From the NCBI GenBank assembly GCA_026724425.1, contig JAIUCV010000005.1:41885784-41949783 (forward strand): a stretch of 64,000 bases of DNA, written 5' to 3'. The notes beneath the pieces were generated by a model. The model was not told where the DNA came from and did no database searches. It saw only the letters and a program-made list of their open reading frames with translations. Source of the stretch: Erythrophleum ivorense (Eukaryota > Streptophyta > Magnoliopsida > Fabales > Fabaceae). This document shows, in pieces, positions 34,444 to 46,828 of this stretch. Both the position numbers and the translations under genes were made by a program. Numbering within the stretch: the first letter of the stretch is position 1; each line of letters begins with the position of its first letter.

Positions 34444-36901
34444 AAAAGTCCCTATATCAAGGGTGAGGCCAATCCGAAAGTTCCAAAAATTGGGTGAGGC
34501 TAGACCAAAAGTCCCTAGAGCTTATTCTTGGCATTGATATGATTTTCATGGCATGTAAATCATGTGTTGTATGATTTTGATTAGTTAGATGCCTACTTGC
34601 ATGTTTTGACTTATTTATATGCCTTAATTGCTTCCTTGAATGAGTGCATTAGCTATTGAGATTCCATGAATCTCACCCCCTTCTCTCTCCCATTTTAACA
34701 TGTTAGGTGGAGCTCAATGATACCAAAGTGCAAGCCAAGGAGCCTAGTTGAGCATGCTTAGCTAGTTGTATAGCTTGTGTTTGGCTCTTTGATGTAAAGA
34801 AGTGCCAAAATAGATATGTACATATTATTTTTAAGATGTAAATATTTGAGCAAGTATAGAAATATGTATAAATGATGCATGAACCATGCATAAAGCCAAA
34901 GTAATAGAAATATGAGATTTAGTCCCTTGGTGGCTTGTATGTAGTAGTGTATTCTTATGTATAGCATAGTGAGTTTGAGATGTGTGATGGTTTGGACTAC
35001 TTGGACAATTCATTTATGTTGTGTTTAAGTTTTAAAACTTGCACAAGAGGTGCTAGAACATGTAGGAGATCATTTACCCCCATTTTGAACCATATATGGG
35101 GTCAAATTTGCCAAATTCGTGAGCTATGTCAAGATATGACCAAATGGGTTCTTGATATAAAATTTAGCATGCATCTAGAACTTGTTAATAGCTTTTTGAA
35201 AAGCTAAAGTATAGAATATTTTGAGGTCTAGGTAATATTTGGTGAATTTTTGAAGTTGAAAAATTTTCTGGTTTTGGTTAGTGCACTGTCACCACTGGTC
35301 CAAAATGAAATTATGTAATTCATGGACTAAACGGTGTTTGATTGCTATGAAATTTTATAGGCATAAATTAGACATCCATAGTGACCTATAAAAACTAGAA
35401 TCACCTTAATCAGAGGTCTGTAGAGGGAGAAATAATTTTCTAAAGTTTTATGTTAGCATTAGAGATGCTAGTAGACCTTCATTACTGTTCCATCAGTTTT
35501 AGAGGTTCCAAGGCTATTGAAATGATCTAAAATTATTTGTTTACTCTAGTTTACATCTGTATATTTTCAAATTGGTATAGTTTGCCCTGATTGGATTTTT
35601 GTGAAATTAGTTATGAATTTTTGAAGTTCATGATAACAAACTATATCAGTACCAGGGACAGCCAGACCTTTGTCCCTTTTCATTGTCAAACATGGTCTAA
35701 AGGCTATATTCATATCTTAGAATCATTTTTACTATGACATTAACATCTAGATATTTCTAGAAAGTTATGGTTTTCTTGATTTCCATTTTTCTAGCATTAG
35801 TTATGATTTTCCAAATTTAGAGCCAAAAATTTGACTTTTGGACCCGTTTTGAGAAATTTCATTTTTTGATTTTTTGCTTCATATCCGTGATTCATAGGTT
35901 ATTTTATGCTATGTATGAGTTGTATGAATGGAATTTGAGTAGAGAATGTGATTAATGGATTTATGGGACCCATGGGGCAAAATATAACCATTTAAACCTC
36001 CAACATATAGCATTGAAATGCCACGGTTTTTACTCTTTTCTTTGGAATTTCATGTAATCAAGCCGAAGTGTAGATTAGTAGAGATTGACGTATTATGGTG
36101 TTACATTAAACTTCTTCCCCTCTTCTTCCTCTTCCTTATCATAGTTTTAGTGATTAATTTGGTGCTGATATGTGGTTGGTTTAGGAGAGGGAAAAGGGGA
36201 TTTGGAAGTGCTCTTGGTAGCATAAGGAAGCTCCCTTGAAAGGCTTGTAAATAATGTAAGTAAATCATAGTACAATTGCTTCTTCTTGATCTATTCTTCC
36301 TTCATGGTTTCAATCAGAATAGGGTTGTATAATAGGGGTTCAATTCTGATCTAAACATCATAGTAAGTGAGGCTTCGAGGCATGGGGAATCCAGTAAAGC
36401 AATTAGGAATCAAAATGAACCATTAGATAGCAAGTTGTAATAACTAGGGATTTAGTTGCACCTTGACAAATATAAAGCTTTCTAAGATTAATTTAAATTG
36501 TCTAAGAGTATGTGTGAGCTCTCAAGCATCTAGGAAGCTTCATGGATGCCTAATCCCTTAGGAAATTGAAGGAAACTCCATGGGCTCCAAGTGTGGGTGA
36601 TTCTTGGCCAAGAAGGGAAGAGAGCACCTAGGGATTGTTTTCTTTGATTCCAAGGTTTAAAGTAGTCTAGATATGAATTATAGATATCAAAGGAACCATT
36701 GGTTTAAATTTAGAAACCATAATTTGAAAGTTGAAAATTTTAGGTTCTATTATGCATAAAGAGGGAATTTGATACTGGGCTCCTTGGATTGAGTTAAAAA
36801 TGACTCTAACGAGTTTGAATGGAGTCATATGATCTAAATTGAGTGAGAAATGAGAGCCAAGATCTTGAATTACATGAATTGCTTCATTATGCTTTGTATG
36901 G

Positions 36902-39900
36902 TGTAACATTCAGTCCCTCCGTAAACGTAAAAAACACGATGTTCAGTTTTTTTATAAACGTCAGAAATGGACCAAATATAAAAGGAAGTCCCTGAAATAG
37001 AAGGAATTGGGGTCAATTAAAATTATGATAAAATTTTAAATATTAGAAAATGAGAATTTGAGGTTTAAGATGCCCAAAAACCAGAGCTAAAGGAGCTCAA
37101 AAAATTTGTCGAAGAAAGTAAGGGCATTTTTGTAATTTTTAGAAAATTTTGAAATCTCATAGGAGGGCTTTTTAAATAGAAAATTTGAGCTTTCCGAGGT
37201 TCTCAAAGGCCCTGAATACCATGGGAACCCCTAGAACTGTTGAAACCCCTCCAGTAAGCGATTTCGGCTGTCAGTTGACCGAAACTTTGACCGAATAGTT
37301 CGGAATGGTTTTAGATCCTTTTTGAGTGACTCCAAAGGCAATTCTTATGATTAAGAGCTTAAGGAATATTATGGAAAAGATAGATTTTAAAAAGGAGTTG
37401 AAATGAGCCCAAACAAACAAAACTACGAAGAGGGACTAAATTGTAAATTTTGAAAGTTGCTTAAATGAAACCCCTAGCTTATAAAAAACGTCCCTCCTCT
37501 GCTCAGATCTCCTCACCCACTCTCTCACATGTTAAAACAGAATTAAGAAGGGCTAAGAATGGCGCACAAGAGGGGAGGCCAAGGAAGGAAGATGAAGCTT
37601 TGAAAAATATAAGTTTTAACCACTTTTTCCTACTCCTTGCCCTATTAAACTTCTTCCCCTCTTCTTCCTCTTCCTTTTCATGGTTTTGGCATTTAATTTG
37701 ATGCTATTTTGAAGGCAGAACAGAGGTGAAATTTTTGGATTTGGTGAGGGGAGGCTAGCCAAGTGAAGAACAAACTAAGAAAACTAAGAATCCAAGGTAT
37801 TTTGCTACTTCTTAAGCTTAGGTCTCTTTGCTCCTATTCTCTTCAATTCCCCTCCCCTATGTAAGACCAGCCATGAGGGATTAAATTTCTGGCCAAACCA
37901 AGAATGAATCATATGAATTAGGGTGTGGGAATTTAGAATATGCAAAGGAAACTAAGTAAAAGCCATTGAATTTCAAGTTAGTAAAGTGTAGGATTCTTGA
38001 AGAGTTTGTAAAATCTGTTTTGATTCATGAATTTCCTAGGCTATGTAAGTGTTTATTTGAGCTTCTAAGACATCTAAGAAGCCTCCCAAGTGTGTCTCCC
38101 ATCAAGGAAAAATCAATAAGGCCATGAACTCTTCTTCCCCCCATAGTCTCGGCCTAGGCAAGTTCCTATAGCTAGGGAGAGTTTTAAATTTTTCTAAGGC
38201 CATTCTTGAGTCATATGTGATGAGTGAAGATGAGTAGAGGCCTTGGAAAAAATTTAGAACTCAAAGGAAGTGAATTGGTGCCATAGGTTCCATATTAGGA
38301 CTTAAAGAAGCAACATGATACTAGGCCCTTTGTTTTAATGATGTGATGACTCCAAGAGGTTTAAAAGGAGTCAAGAATCATAATTGAAAAGAAAGAATGA
38401 GGCCTAGAAGTTATTTGATGGGTGTTGTTTCATTAGGTGTGATTATGGACCATAATAGAGCCTATAGAGCAATCTAGTGTTTTATCAAGTGATGTAGCCT
38501 TAGAATATGTTTCATAGACCTAATTGGCTCCCATAAATTGTATCTAGGCCAAGAGAAACTATCTCCATCAAATTATGGGTGTGTAGCTGAAAGAGGAGGC
38601 CTGAAAGCTAAGGAAATAGTGTGTGAAATTGTGCAAGGTAGCTCTCTCCACCTTTTCTCATGCATGGATGTGTGTTTAGCTTGTTTTAGAATGTGTGCAT
38701 GTGTATTTTCAAGCTAAGAAAAGTATGCTAGCATGCCTTTATATTCCATGATCCTTGATGCCATGTGATGTTTTAAATTAATCTATGATGTTTGTATGAG
38801 TTTGCTTGAGTGAGGAGAGGCCAAGAACTCTTCCCTTTGGTGAAGATGAGCCAAGAACCCTTGAGCTTGGTTGAGACATAGCAAAGAGTCTCCCAAAAGC
38901 AAAGTGGGCTCCCAAGAGTATGGTTAAGTCCAAAGCTCTTAAAGAATGGGTAAGGCAAGTCCAAAATCCATGAGGAGAAGTGTGAGGCCAATCCAAACAC
39001 TTGGGGAACTCTTGAATGTCTTGTATGATTGATTCACATGCCAAGGTTGCTTTGAAAATGTCCATGACTTCCATTTTTCCATACATGCATTTGAAAAGCT
39101 TGCTTTGTACATATTATGTGTGATTGAATGGGAGATGAGCTATTGGAATTTTTTGAATCTCATCCCCTCCTCTCTAATGATCTAACATGCTAGGTAGACC
39201 AAGCAATTACGGTGAAGGGAGCCAACAACGATGAGGAAGAGAGATTGACAACCTTATGCCTTGTTTGATTGAGTTTGGAACCATAATGATGGTTCATCAT
39301 GTATATGAGGTTGTAAATGTGTTATGAACCTTGAGACATGTATAAATATGCAATTATGTGATTTTTATAATCATGGATATGATGTATGAGCTCTAGAATA
39401 TAATTTGAGTATGTAATGCCAAATTATGCAATTTGGAAGTTTGATGTAAATGTGCATAAGTGTGGGTGAGAAGGCCAAAATGAGATGTATGAGGTTTGGG
39501 ACCATTTGGGCAGCTCACACAAGTCTTAAATGTACTTTTAGACTTGCCCAAATGGTGCCAAGACCAAGGAAATCCATTTGGCAACTTTGGGACCTTATAT
39601 AGAACCAAAATTGACCATTATGGAACCCTAGGTCACTTTTTAGCCAAATGAGTTAGTATTGATTTGAGATTGGGCATGCAATTAGGTCTCATTGAGAGAT
39701 TTCTAGGAAGTTAAAGATCATAATTTTTAAAGGTCTACAGAATATTTGATGATTTTTCAAAATTGGAAAATTTTATGGATTTGGTCTGCTGCACTATTCA
39801 ATTGGTCCGAAATTGTTTTCTGTCATTTGAGATTCAAATGATATCCAATTGCCATGAAATTTTATACAAAGAAACTAGGAAATCACAGAGACTTGTGACA

Positions 39901-40621
39901 ACTAGAAGCACCTCATTTGGAGGTTTAGAAAGGAAGATATAAAATTTTGAAGTTTCTGTCCAGTATCAGTAGCCTTGCTCGACTAGAAGTATTGTTCCAT
40001 CGAATTCTGAGATTTAGGCTTAATGAACTGATTTGGAGATATTTTTTCTCTCTATTTGACATCCATAGATTTCCAGATTAGTATCATTTGCATGGATTGG
40101 ATTTGTTTGGAATTAATTGGACATTTTTGAAGTTCATATCAGTAAACTATGACAGCATCAGGACCTAGCTTGACCTCCAGACCATTTCTTGTGTCAAACT
40201 CCTTGTTTGTGGGATATTATGACTTGTAAATATTTTTACCATGAATTGGACATCCCAAGATTTCCAGAATGACTAAGATTGCATGATTTCAATTTTTCTA
40301 GATTTAGTTATGATTTTTCAAAGTTTGTCCAGAAATGAGGCCAATCCTGGCCGAGAATGAACACTCATTTTCCATATCTCATTTATGTTTCCATGAGTTG
40401 TAGGCATGTTTTTGGGATGAAAATGAGTTGTAATGATGTAATTAGATATGAGGAAGTATAGTATATGCTCACACGGTCCACGTGACACGGATTAAAATTT
40501 TTAGATATGACGCAAAGCGAAATTAATCCCATTCTCTTTGCTTTTTCTATGGAAAGCCTATATGAATCATGATAGAATGCTTAAGAATGACATGAAATGA
40601 GCTAGAATTTATGGTGTTACA
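36902..40621 (+). mobile_element. Solo giant LTR (subtype A) inside the outer solo LTR
   Basis: The 3720-bp LTR starts tgtaacattcagtcc and ends atggtgttaca, with the exact TSD TATGG at 36897-36901 and 40622-40626. Its plus orientation matches the outer LTR. It carries a tataaaaaa TATA box at 37480, a pyrimidine-rich leader (37489-37690) and the subtype-A internal repeats at 38815-38998. No internal genes are present. Confidence 0.94.
37480..37488 (+). promoter_or_regulatory. TATA box of the solo LTR at 36902-40621
   Basis: The sequence tataaaaaa is followed by a CT-rich leader (cgtccctcctctgctcag). It lies ~580 bp from the LTR start. The arrangement recurs in other copies, so it is the probable U3/R promoter. 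Confidence 0.5.
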
Positions 40622-42539
40622 TATGGAACCATAATGGTATCATAAGCTAGATATAACTTGTGTAGTGTTTATGTAAAGCTAAAGATGGTTCCAATGATTA
40701 AATTGTGTCTCGTTTGATGTGTCTAGGCCAAGTGAATCAAATCCCTCCTAGGTGTGGGTGTGAGACCAAGGCAAAGAAGTGAGGAAACAAAGGAAGAATT
40801 TGTCTTCTTGAACCAAGGTAGCTCTCCATCCTTTCTTATGTGCATTTTATAGTTGTATGATTGTTATTGAATGCTTGTATGTGTGTTTGAATTTTGAGAC
40901 ATGACATTTGCCAATGCTTGATTATTATGGTACCATTATGTTTCTTAGATTAGCTTTTGTTTAGGAAATTACTCTTATGGGTGATTGTGCCAAAAGTCCT
41001 TTAGAATAGGTGAAATAAAGCCAAAAGTCCCTAAGAATGGGTGAGATAAGGCCAAGAGTCTCAAAGATGAGTGAGGCTAAGTCAAAAGTCCCTAGGAAAA
41101 AGGGTGAGGCCAATCTAAAAGTTCTAAAAATGGGATGAAGTTAGACCAAAAGTATCTAGAACTTGATTTTGACTTTGACATGTTTTGATAATGTGAAAAA
41201 TGTAGTTTGTATGACACTTGTTTGTTGGATGCATACTTGTATTCCTTGACATGATTATATGCCTATATGCTTACTAAAAAAGGTGTATAAGCTATTGATA
41301 TTCTTTGAATCTCACCCCTTCCCTCTTTCATCTAACCATGCTTAAGTGGAGCCCAAGAAAGCAAAAATAAGAGCCAAGAAGCTTAGGGAGCTACCTCTTG
41401 ACAATAGCTTTTTTTTATGTAATTAAATGTTAAAGTTTGTATGTATGAGTTATTTGAGATGTAAACACTTGAACAATTGTAAAAGTATGCAAATGTAGTG
41501 TATGGATTAAATTTGGAGCCATATATGAGAAATTGTATGATTTTGGCATTTGAAAGCCTATTCTTGAATGTGTATTTATGCATATGGGATAGTGAGTTTG
41601 AGATGCATGGTGATTTGGATCACTTCAAAAGCTTATATAGGCTGTGATCATGCTTTTGGATATGCCCAAATGGTTATGGAATGAGTTTAGGACCATTTGG
41701 TGCCAAATTGACCCATTTATGGTTCTATAAATGACCAAAACTTGAACTAAACCACAAACTGATCAAATGGATAAATTTTCCCATGAAATTTAGCATAAAT
41801 ATAGGTCTTATCTAAAGCTTTTCACAAAACTAAAGAGCACTTAATTTGGAACTCTAGAGAATTTATTATGATTTTTCAAAGTTAAAAAAATTTTACAGAA
41901 ATGGTAAAAGCACTGTTTATATGGTCAGTTTCCTCCTCCATGTCATCCGAGGGCCAAATAATATGCAATGCTCATTAAATTTTATAGCATAAACTAGACA
42001 TGATAAGCTTTCTATAGCACTTAAGAGCACCCCAATTGGAGGTCTATAGAAGGAGAACCAAATTTTTAAAGTTGCATGACAGTACTACTAATGTAGCTCG
42101 ACCTTTGATACTATTTCATCAATTTTCATGGGTTAAACACCATTTTCTTGATCTGGATTTATTTTTAGTCATTTACATATAGAGCTTTCCAGAATAGTAT
42201 GGTTTGCTTGATTTCAATTTTTCTAGAATTAGTTATAAATTTCCAAAGTTCATATCAAAAACTTGGAACACCAACCCAAGGCTAAAAATCTGATTTCGTG
42301 GAATATGGTTCAAAGTCTGTGGTTTGTGTAATGAATGGTGATGTTTTTTATATGATTGATTGTATTATGTATGAAAATGATTTGAGGATAAGTTAAACGA
42401 ATCTTGTGGGCAATAATAAACCATTTTGGTATCCAATATACAATGTTTCCATTGCAAGGGTTACTAAAGAAATGTAATTGTGTATGGTTTTCCTTGAGTG
42501 TTGTAATTTGAGACTTATGAGTTATGGTATTACACTATA

Positions 42540-42790
42540 TAGGCATAGTGTTAGAGGTAGTCAGGGGTGGGAGGACCATAGATTGTGTATCCTTGGTCAT
42601 TGTTGTATTCTTAATATTTAAAATTACTTTAGCTGGTCTCATCTATGGTAAGGTGACATACATGCATTTGATCTCAGTAATATGGCAGGTAACTAGCATC
42701 TCCTATATCTAGACACATTACCTAAAATGTGAGAAATTTAAAATTCTTAATATGACATAAAAATTTTAAAAACATGGTAATGGTTCTAGT
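42540..42790. other. Unassigned spacer between two elements
   Basis: This 250-bp piece lies between the right TSD of the outer solo LTR and the chromovirus LTR. A 62-codon ORF overlapping it starts inside the LTR and has no domain. It continues the sequence left of 20948. Confidence 0.4.
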
Positions 42791-43795
42791 TGTGACACAT
42801 GTGGAAAAACATCTTTCTTTTTCTTTTTCTTTCCTCTAGTCTTAAGTGAGATATATATGCAAAACACCACAATTCATAAAATAATAATTTCAAGCAATAT
42901 ATGATCAACAACTTGTATCATAAATCTACATGTAAACGAAACACATTAGTACCATAATCATTGTAATACTAAATACTGCAAACTAGGGCGCCCCCTAGTG
43001 TAGATTCACAAAATTCAAACAATTAAAGACCATCTTATTTCAAGATTCCAACCCTCAAGAACCTTGTTTATACTATAAGAGATCATCTCATTCCTAGGAA
43101 CCCTATCTCTAACAAACCATCTCATTATTAAGAACTCTATCTCTTTGGAGATCATTTCTTATTGATAATTCTGTCTCTTATGTACCAACGTTCTACTTTA
43201 GCAGCCTTATAATTAATTATCATACAATCTATTAATAAACAATATAATATTCAAAATCTAGATTGCACACATGAATTCTACTAAAACCCATATTTTTTTT
43301 ATTGTATTAATCTTCTTTTAAAATCCTTAGAGTTCCTAATGTCTGATAATCTGTGTTTGAGTCCAACAATCATTTATGTATGGGAATAATCCGAGTTTAG
43401 TCTTCCATGCATAGGAACTTATGATAAAGGTCCTCAAAAATCTCTAATGATCATTTGTGTATAGAAATAGTCCAAGTTCAATCCTCCACACATAGTGATT
43501 TAAGGTATAGGCATTTTTCTCAAATGTGGTCATCCATGCACAGGCATATTCTTTAGTAATTTGTCTATGCAGAGGATCCATTTGTATGGGAATGCTTATA
43601 AAAATGTCTTTATTAGTTCATAGGGTTCCAAAAAATTCAAATATGCCAACCCAATTCAAGCATCATCTTATGATAAATATAGATATAATGCTAATTAATT
43701 TTTACTATACATACTTAAAACCATCATAAAAATATAAATTACATAAACAATTAATCGACATATTAAAATTTTAAAGGTTTAATTATGCAAGAGTT

Positions 43796-43860
43796 TTTAT
43801 TATCATTATTATTATTGTTATTGTTGTTGTTATTTTTGTTATCATTATTATTATTATTTT
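43796..43860. repeat. ATT/GTT trinucleotide-rich microsatellite
   Basis: The tract is imperfect attatt and gttgtt units inside the chromovirus LTR. Confidence 0.85.
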
Positions 43861-44035
43861 CTTAATTAAATGTTATCCTTATTTTCAACCATATATTAAT
43901 ATAAGCCTGTCATTTAGTGACTAAGTAACTAGTGTAAAAGAATTGGCAGCAACAACCTTGCAAAAGATGATGAGAAGGGTTTGAGTCTAAGTGAGAAAGA
44001 TTGTTTCTATTTTTCTCAAACCAATGCAAACAATC

Positions 44036-44061
44036 TATATATATATATATATATATATATA
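44036..44061. repeat. (AT)n microsatellite
   Basis: This is an uninterrupted AT run in the chromovirus LTR. Confidence 0.9.
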
Positions 44062-44684
44062 ACTTTGCATATATAGGTTGAAGCTCTCTATATAGATGAT
44101 GGGTTCCTTTTAGAACCTAAAGGTCATAGGTTGAAGACCAGCTAGCTATTTTTTCCCCTTTCTTCTTCACTAATTTCTCTTGCACTTTGGCTATTATTCC
44201 TTTGCCCATAATTCATTCCATTCATTGTTAAAGCTTGAAACAAGATTTTAATCACAAGACATCATTCCAAAACACCAACTTAACAATTTAAACTAATAAA
44301 CTCTCGTCCAAGGCAACAATTTGCAAACTTGATCAACACCCTGAAGAGAGAGAAAACTCAAGTAAGAGAGAGAAAGTTTGATTCTTATCATTTTTTTCAC
44401 CATTTAAATTACTGATTATAAGTCCTAAATCATTATAACTTAGTTACCAACAATCAAGATCAATATCTAAACCTAAACTCACTTAAACAACCACCCTATA
44501 GACTTGACAATTTTTGGAAGAGAGAGATGATGTAGAGAAGAAAATTACCGAAATCTCATTAAGCTAGGGGAAAGTGTGTGACCTTGTTTTTCAAAGCTTT
44601 TTTATTTTTTATTTTCTAATTCTCCTTCTTCCTTTGGTCCATGCTTCTTCCTTCTTTGTTTTAAATCTTTAATGGCTTCTCACT

Positions 44685-44709
<25 letters not shown>
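44685..44709. repeat. (TC)n microsatellite
   Basis: This is an uninterrupted TC run in the same LTR. On the element strand it is GA, upstream of a TATA-like zone. Confidence 0.9.
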
Positions 44710-44715
<6 letters not shown>

Positions 44716-45469
44716 GATTGCTTCACACCCTTTCTTTCATTCTTTCTGAGCTCTTGGATTTCTCTTTTTCTTGTAACTCATATAGAAGAAGTGGTACTTA
44801 TAATAAAATTAAGTCAGTTTACACATCTGAGGGTCTTGAATTTTTGTCTACACCAAATATTTCCTTTATCTTAATAAACTTTAACTTAATATGTTAGCTA
44901 CATGGATTAGTTTTAAGGTAAGTGACAGTTATAGATATTGATCATTTAATTGCAACAATCATTTTAGGCTAGTCCGATCATTCAAACCTCTTCAAATTTT
45001 GATAATTTAATTACAACAATCATTTTAGGCTAGTTTGATCATTCAAAGCTTGTCAACTTTTATTTGGTGAACATTTTATTTTAGCCCCAGGTAAGATTAT
45101 ATTTTTAACCTTAAATTTTTATTATTTATTTTTTGACCCCTAAATTTTGCTTAATATTCCTTTTTCAATTATTTATCTTATAATATAAATTTTTTGGCTT
45201 TAATGGCTTAAGAAATTCTAAAATTTTGTTTTTCTAAGTGTTTGTTTATTATTAGACTATTTTAAATAATTCTTAAAATTTTGTGAAAGTTGCTAATAAA
45301 TTTCTAATAGATTCCTAATGGTTGAATAAAATTCTATTTCATTTTAAAAACTCATATTTTCAAAAATCTTAAAAATTCTTCCTTATATTATTATTTTAAA
45401 TGACTTTGATTATTTATTTTAGTTAAATATCTTAGAATAAATAAATATGATAGAGAAGGATGTTATATT

Positions 45470-46828
45470 TCTCCCCTCTTTTTAAAAATTTTGTTCACAA
45501 AATTTAATATTTTAGGTAAATAGCTCAGGATGTTTTTGCCTCATTTGTTCTTCCATTTTCCAAGTAACTTCCTCAAGAGTTAATCCTTCCTAGATTGCCT
45601 TGACTTAGAAGATTGTTTTGTTTCATAAGTGTTTTATATCATTGTCCACAATTCGTACCAATTTAGTTTGGTATGTTAAATCCTCTATTACTTGTATTGA
45701 CTCTTCTTCTATGATGTGTGAAGGATCTGAGATATATTTATAAAGTTAGAGTACATGGAAGACAAGATGAAAATTTGATAATTTTAGTGGTAAGGCAATG
45801 TGATACATAATGGGTCCAATTCTTTTAAAGATTTGAAATAGACCGATATATCTAGAGCTTAACTTTTTAGATTTTAGGAATATACTTATACCTATAATAC
45901 ATGTTCTCCCTCTTCAAATTCCAAGGACTTCCTTTTTCGCCAGAGTAATTCTTTTACCTATTTTTAATGGTAGGCATTTCTTTTATGGATCAACTTAATC
46001 CATTAAATAGTCTTTTGGATTATTTTTTATTCTAACAAACTTTTTTTCTCTTCAAACCAACAAAAAGGTGACCTACATTTCACACCACAAAGAGCTTCAT
46101 AAGGTGACATTTCTATACCATAATAATAACTATTGTTGTAAGCGAATTCTATCAATGCAAGGTATTTATCACAATTCCCCTCTTGGTCCATAGTATAGGC
46201 TCTTAACATAACTTCTAACATTTAAATGGTTATTTTCGACTAACCATCCTTTTGAGGATCATAAGCTGCATTAAAACACAACTTTGTCCTAAAGGCTTCC
46301 TACTATGCTTCCCTAAATCTAAAAGTGAACCTAAGGTCTCTATCTTACACAATGCTTGAGGGTATCCCATGTAGCCTCACAATCTCTTATAAATAGGTTT
46401 AAGCAAGTTTGTCTAAGGAATATCTGGCCTTAATGGCTAAGAAGTAAGTAGATACTATTACCTATATAACGTCATTTCATGATTGAGTCTTATGTAATCC
46501 CATCACAAAATCTATGGTGATATGATCCCATTTTCATTTAGATATTTCTAGAGGTTGAAGAAGTCCTGAAGGTTTTTTATGTTCTATTTTTACCTTTTAG
46601 CAGGTCAAAATTTAGACACATATTCTGCAACTTCTCTTTTCATACTTAGCCACCAATACATTCTTTTCAAATTTTGGTACATTTTAATGGAACCAAGGTT
46701 AACAGTATAATTACTTTTATGTGTCTTCTTTAAAATTTTATTCCTAATATTAGGCTACTTAGGAACACATATCCTTTCTTAGAAAATAATGGTTCTGTCA
46801 TTAGCGAAAAAGAAATCTTGATTCCTAT
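45470..46828 (-). pseudogene. Chromovirus integrase and chromodomain remnant, cut by the Athila-like 5' LTR
   Basis: Reading from 46828 downward on the reverse strand, the frames show the integrase zinc-finger zone (YWWLSMKREVAEYVSKF), the core (ITIDFVMGLHKTQ, IVRLHGIPSSIV, then an open stretch 46221-46027 with [20 protein letters not shown]), the GPY/F-like region and a tail ending EVTWKMEEQMRQKHPELF. Frames shift repeatedly. RT and gag are absent because the sequence stops at 46828 where the Athila-like LTR starts, so that element probably inserted here or recombined. Confidence 0.82.

Larger units (their letters stand above)
21648..36105 (+). mobile_element. Near-complete Ty3/gypsy chromovirus, Tekay/Del-like
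   Basis: Components in order are: 5' LTR (21648-24545), Met-type PBS, gag, protease, RT, RNase H, integrase, chromodomain-like tail, PPT, and 3' LTR (29319-36105, itself interrupted at 30586-34443). The order PR-RT-RH-INT with a C-terminal chromodomain-like tail defines a Ty3/gypsy chromovirus. The ~2.9 kb LTRs and tail sequence best fit the Tekay/Del lineage, which is an inference. All coding domains carry stops or frameshifts. The two LTRs differ by many transitions and indels (roughly a tenth of positions by eye in the first 300 bp), so the insertion is old. TTAAA follows the 3' LTR. The left junction appears damaged. Confidence 0.88.
29319..36105 (+). repeat. 3' LTR of the Tekay/Del-like element, split by a solo LTR
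   Basis: It begins tataacaactag (decayed TGTAAC tip) after the PPT and ends atggtgttaca at 36105, followed by TTAAA. Removing 30586-34448 restores a ~2924-bp LTR colinear with the 5' LTR. The interruption falls inside the ~33-bp degenerate repeat block. CTATAG palindromes cluster at 29355-29590. Confidence 0.9.
20953..42534 (+). mobile_element. Outer solo giant LTR (subtype B), interrupted by two later insertions
   Basis: The LTR starts tgtaatagtcgg and ends ggtattaca, with the exact TSD CTATA at 20948-20952 and 42535-42539. Its own sequence is the sum of 20953 to about 21642, 36111-36901 and 40627-42534, about 3.4 kb, in line with the uninterrupted solo copies (3.5-3.9 kb). Orientation follows the final ...ggtgttaca-type end, which precedes the PBS in the complete element. 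The full-length element at 21648-36105 and the solo LTR at 36902-40621 landed inside it. Confidence 0.9.
42791..45467 (-). mobile_element. 3' LTR of a second Ty3/gypsy chromovirus (different family)
   Basis: On the reverse strand it starts TATAACATCC just after a PPT-like AAAAGAGGGGAGAAA and ends ...CACATGTGTCACA, a 2677-bp LTR with TGT...ACA tips. It directly follows the pol remnant at 45500-46828, which fixes its identity. Internal repeats include ~50-bp units at 43025-43185 and two ~80-bp units at 43366-43525. It also holds an ATT/GTT-rich tract, an AT run and a CT run. The sequence differs from the TGTAAC giant LTRs. Confidence 0.75.
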
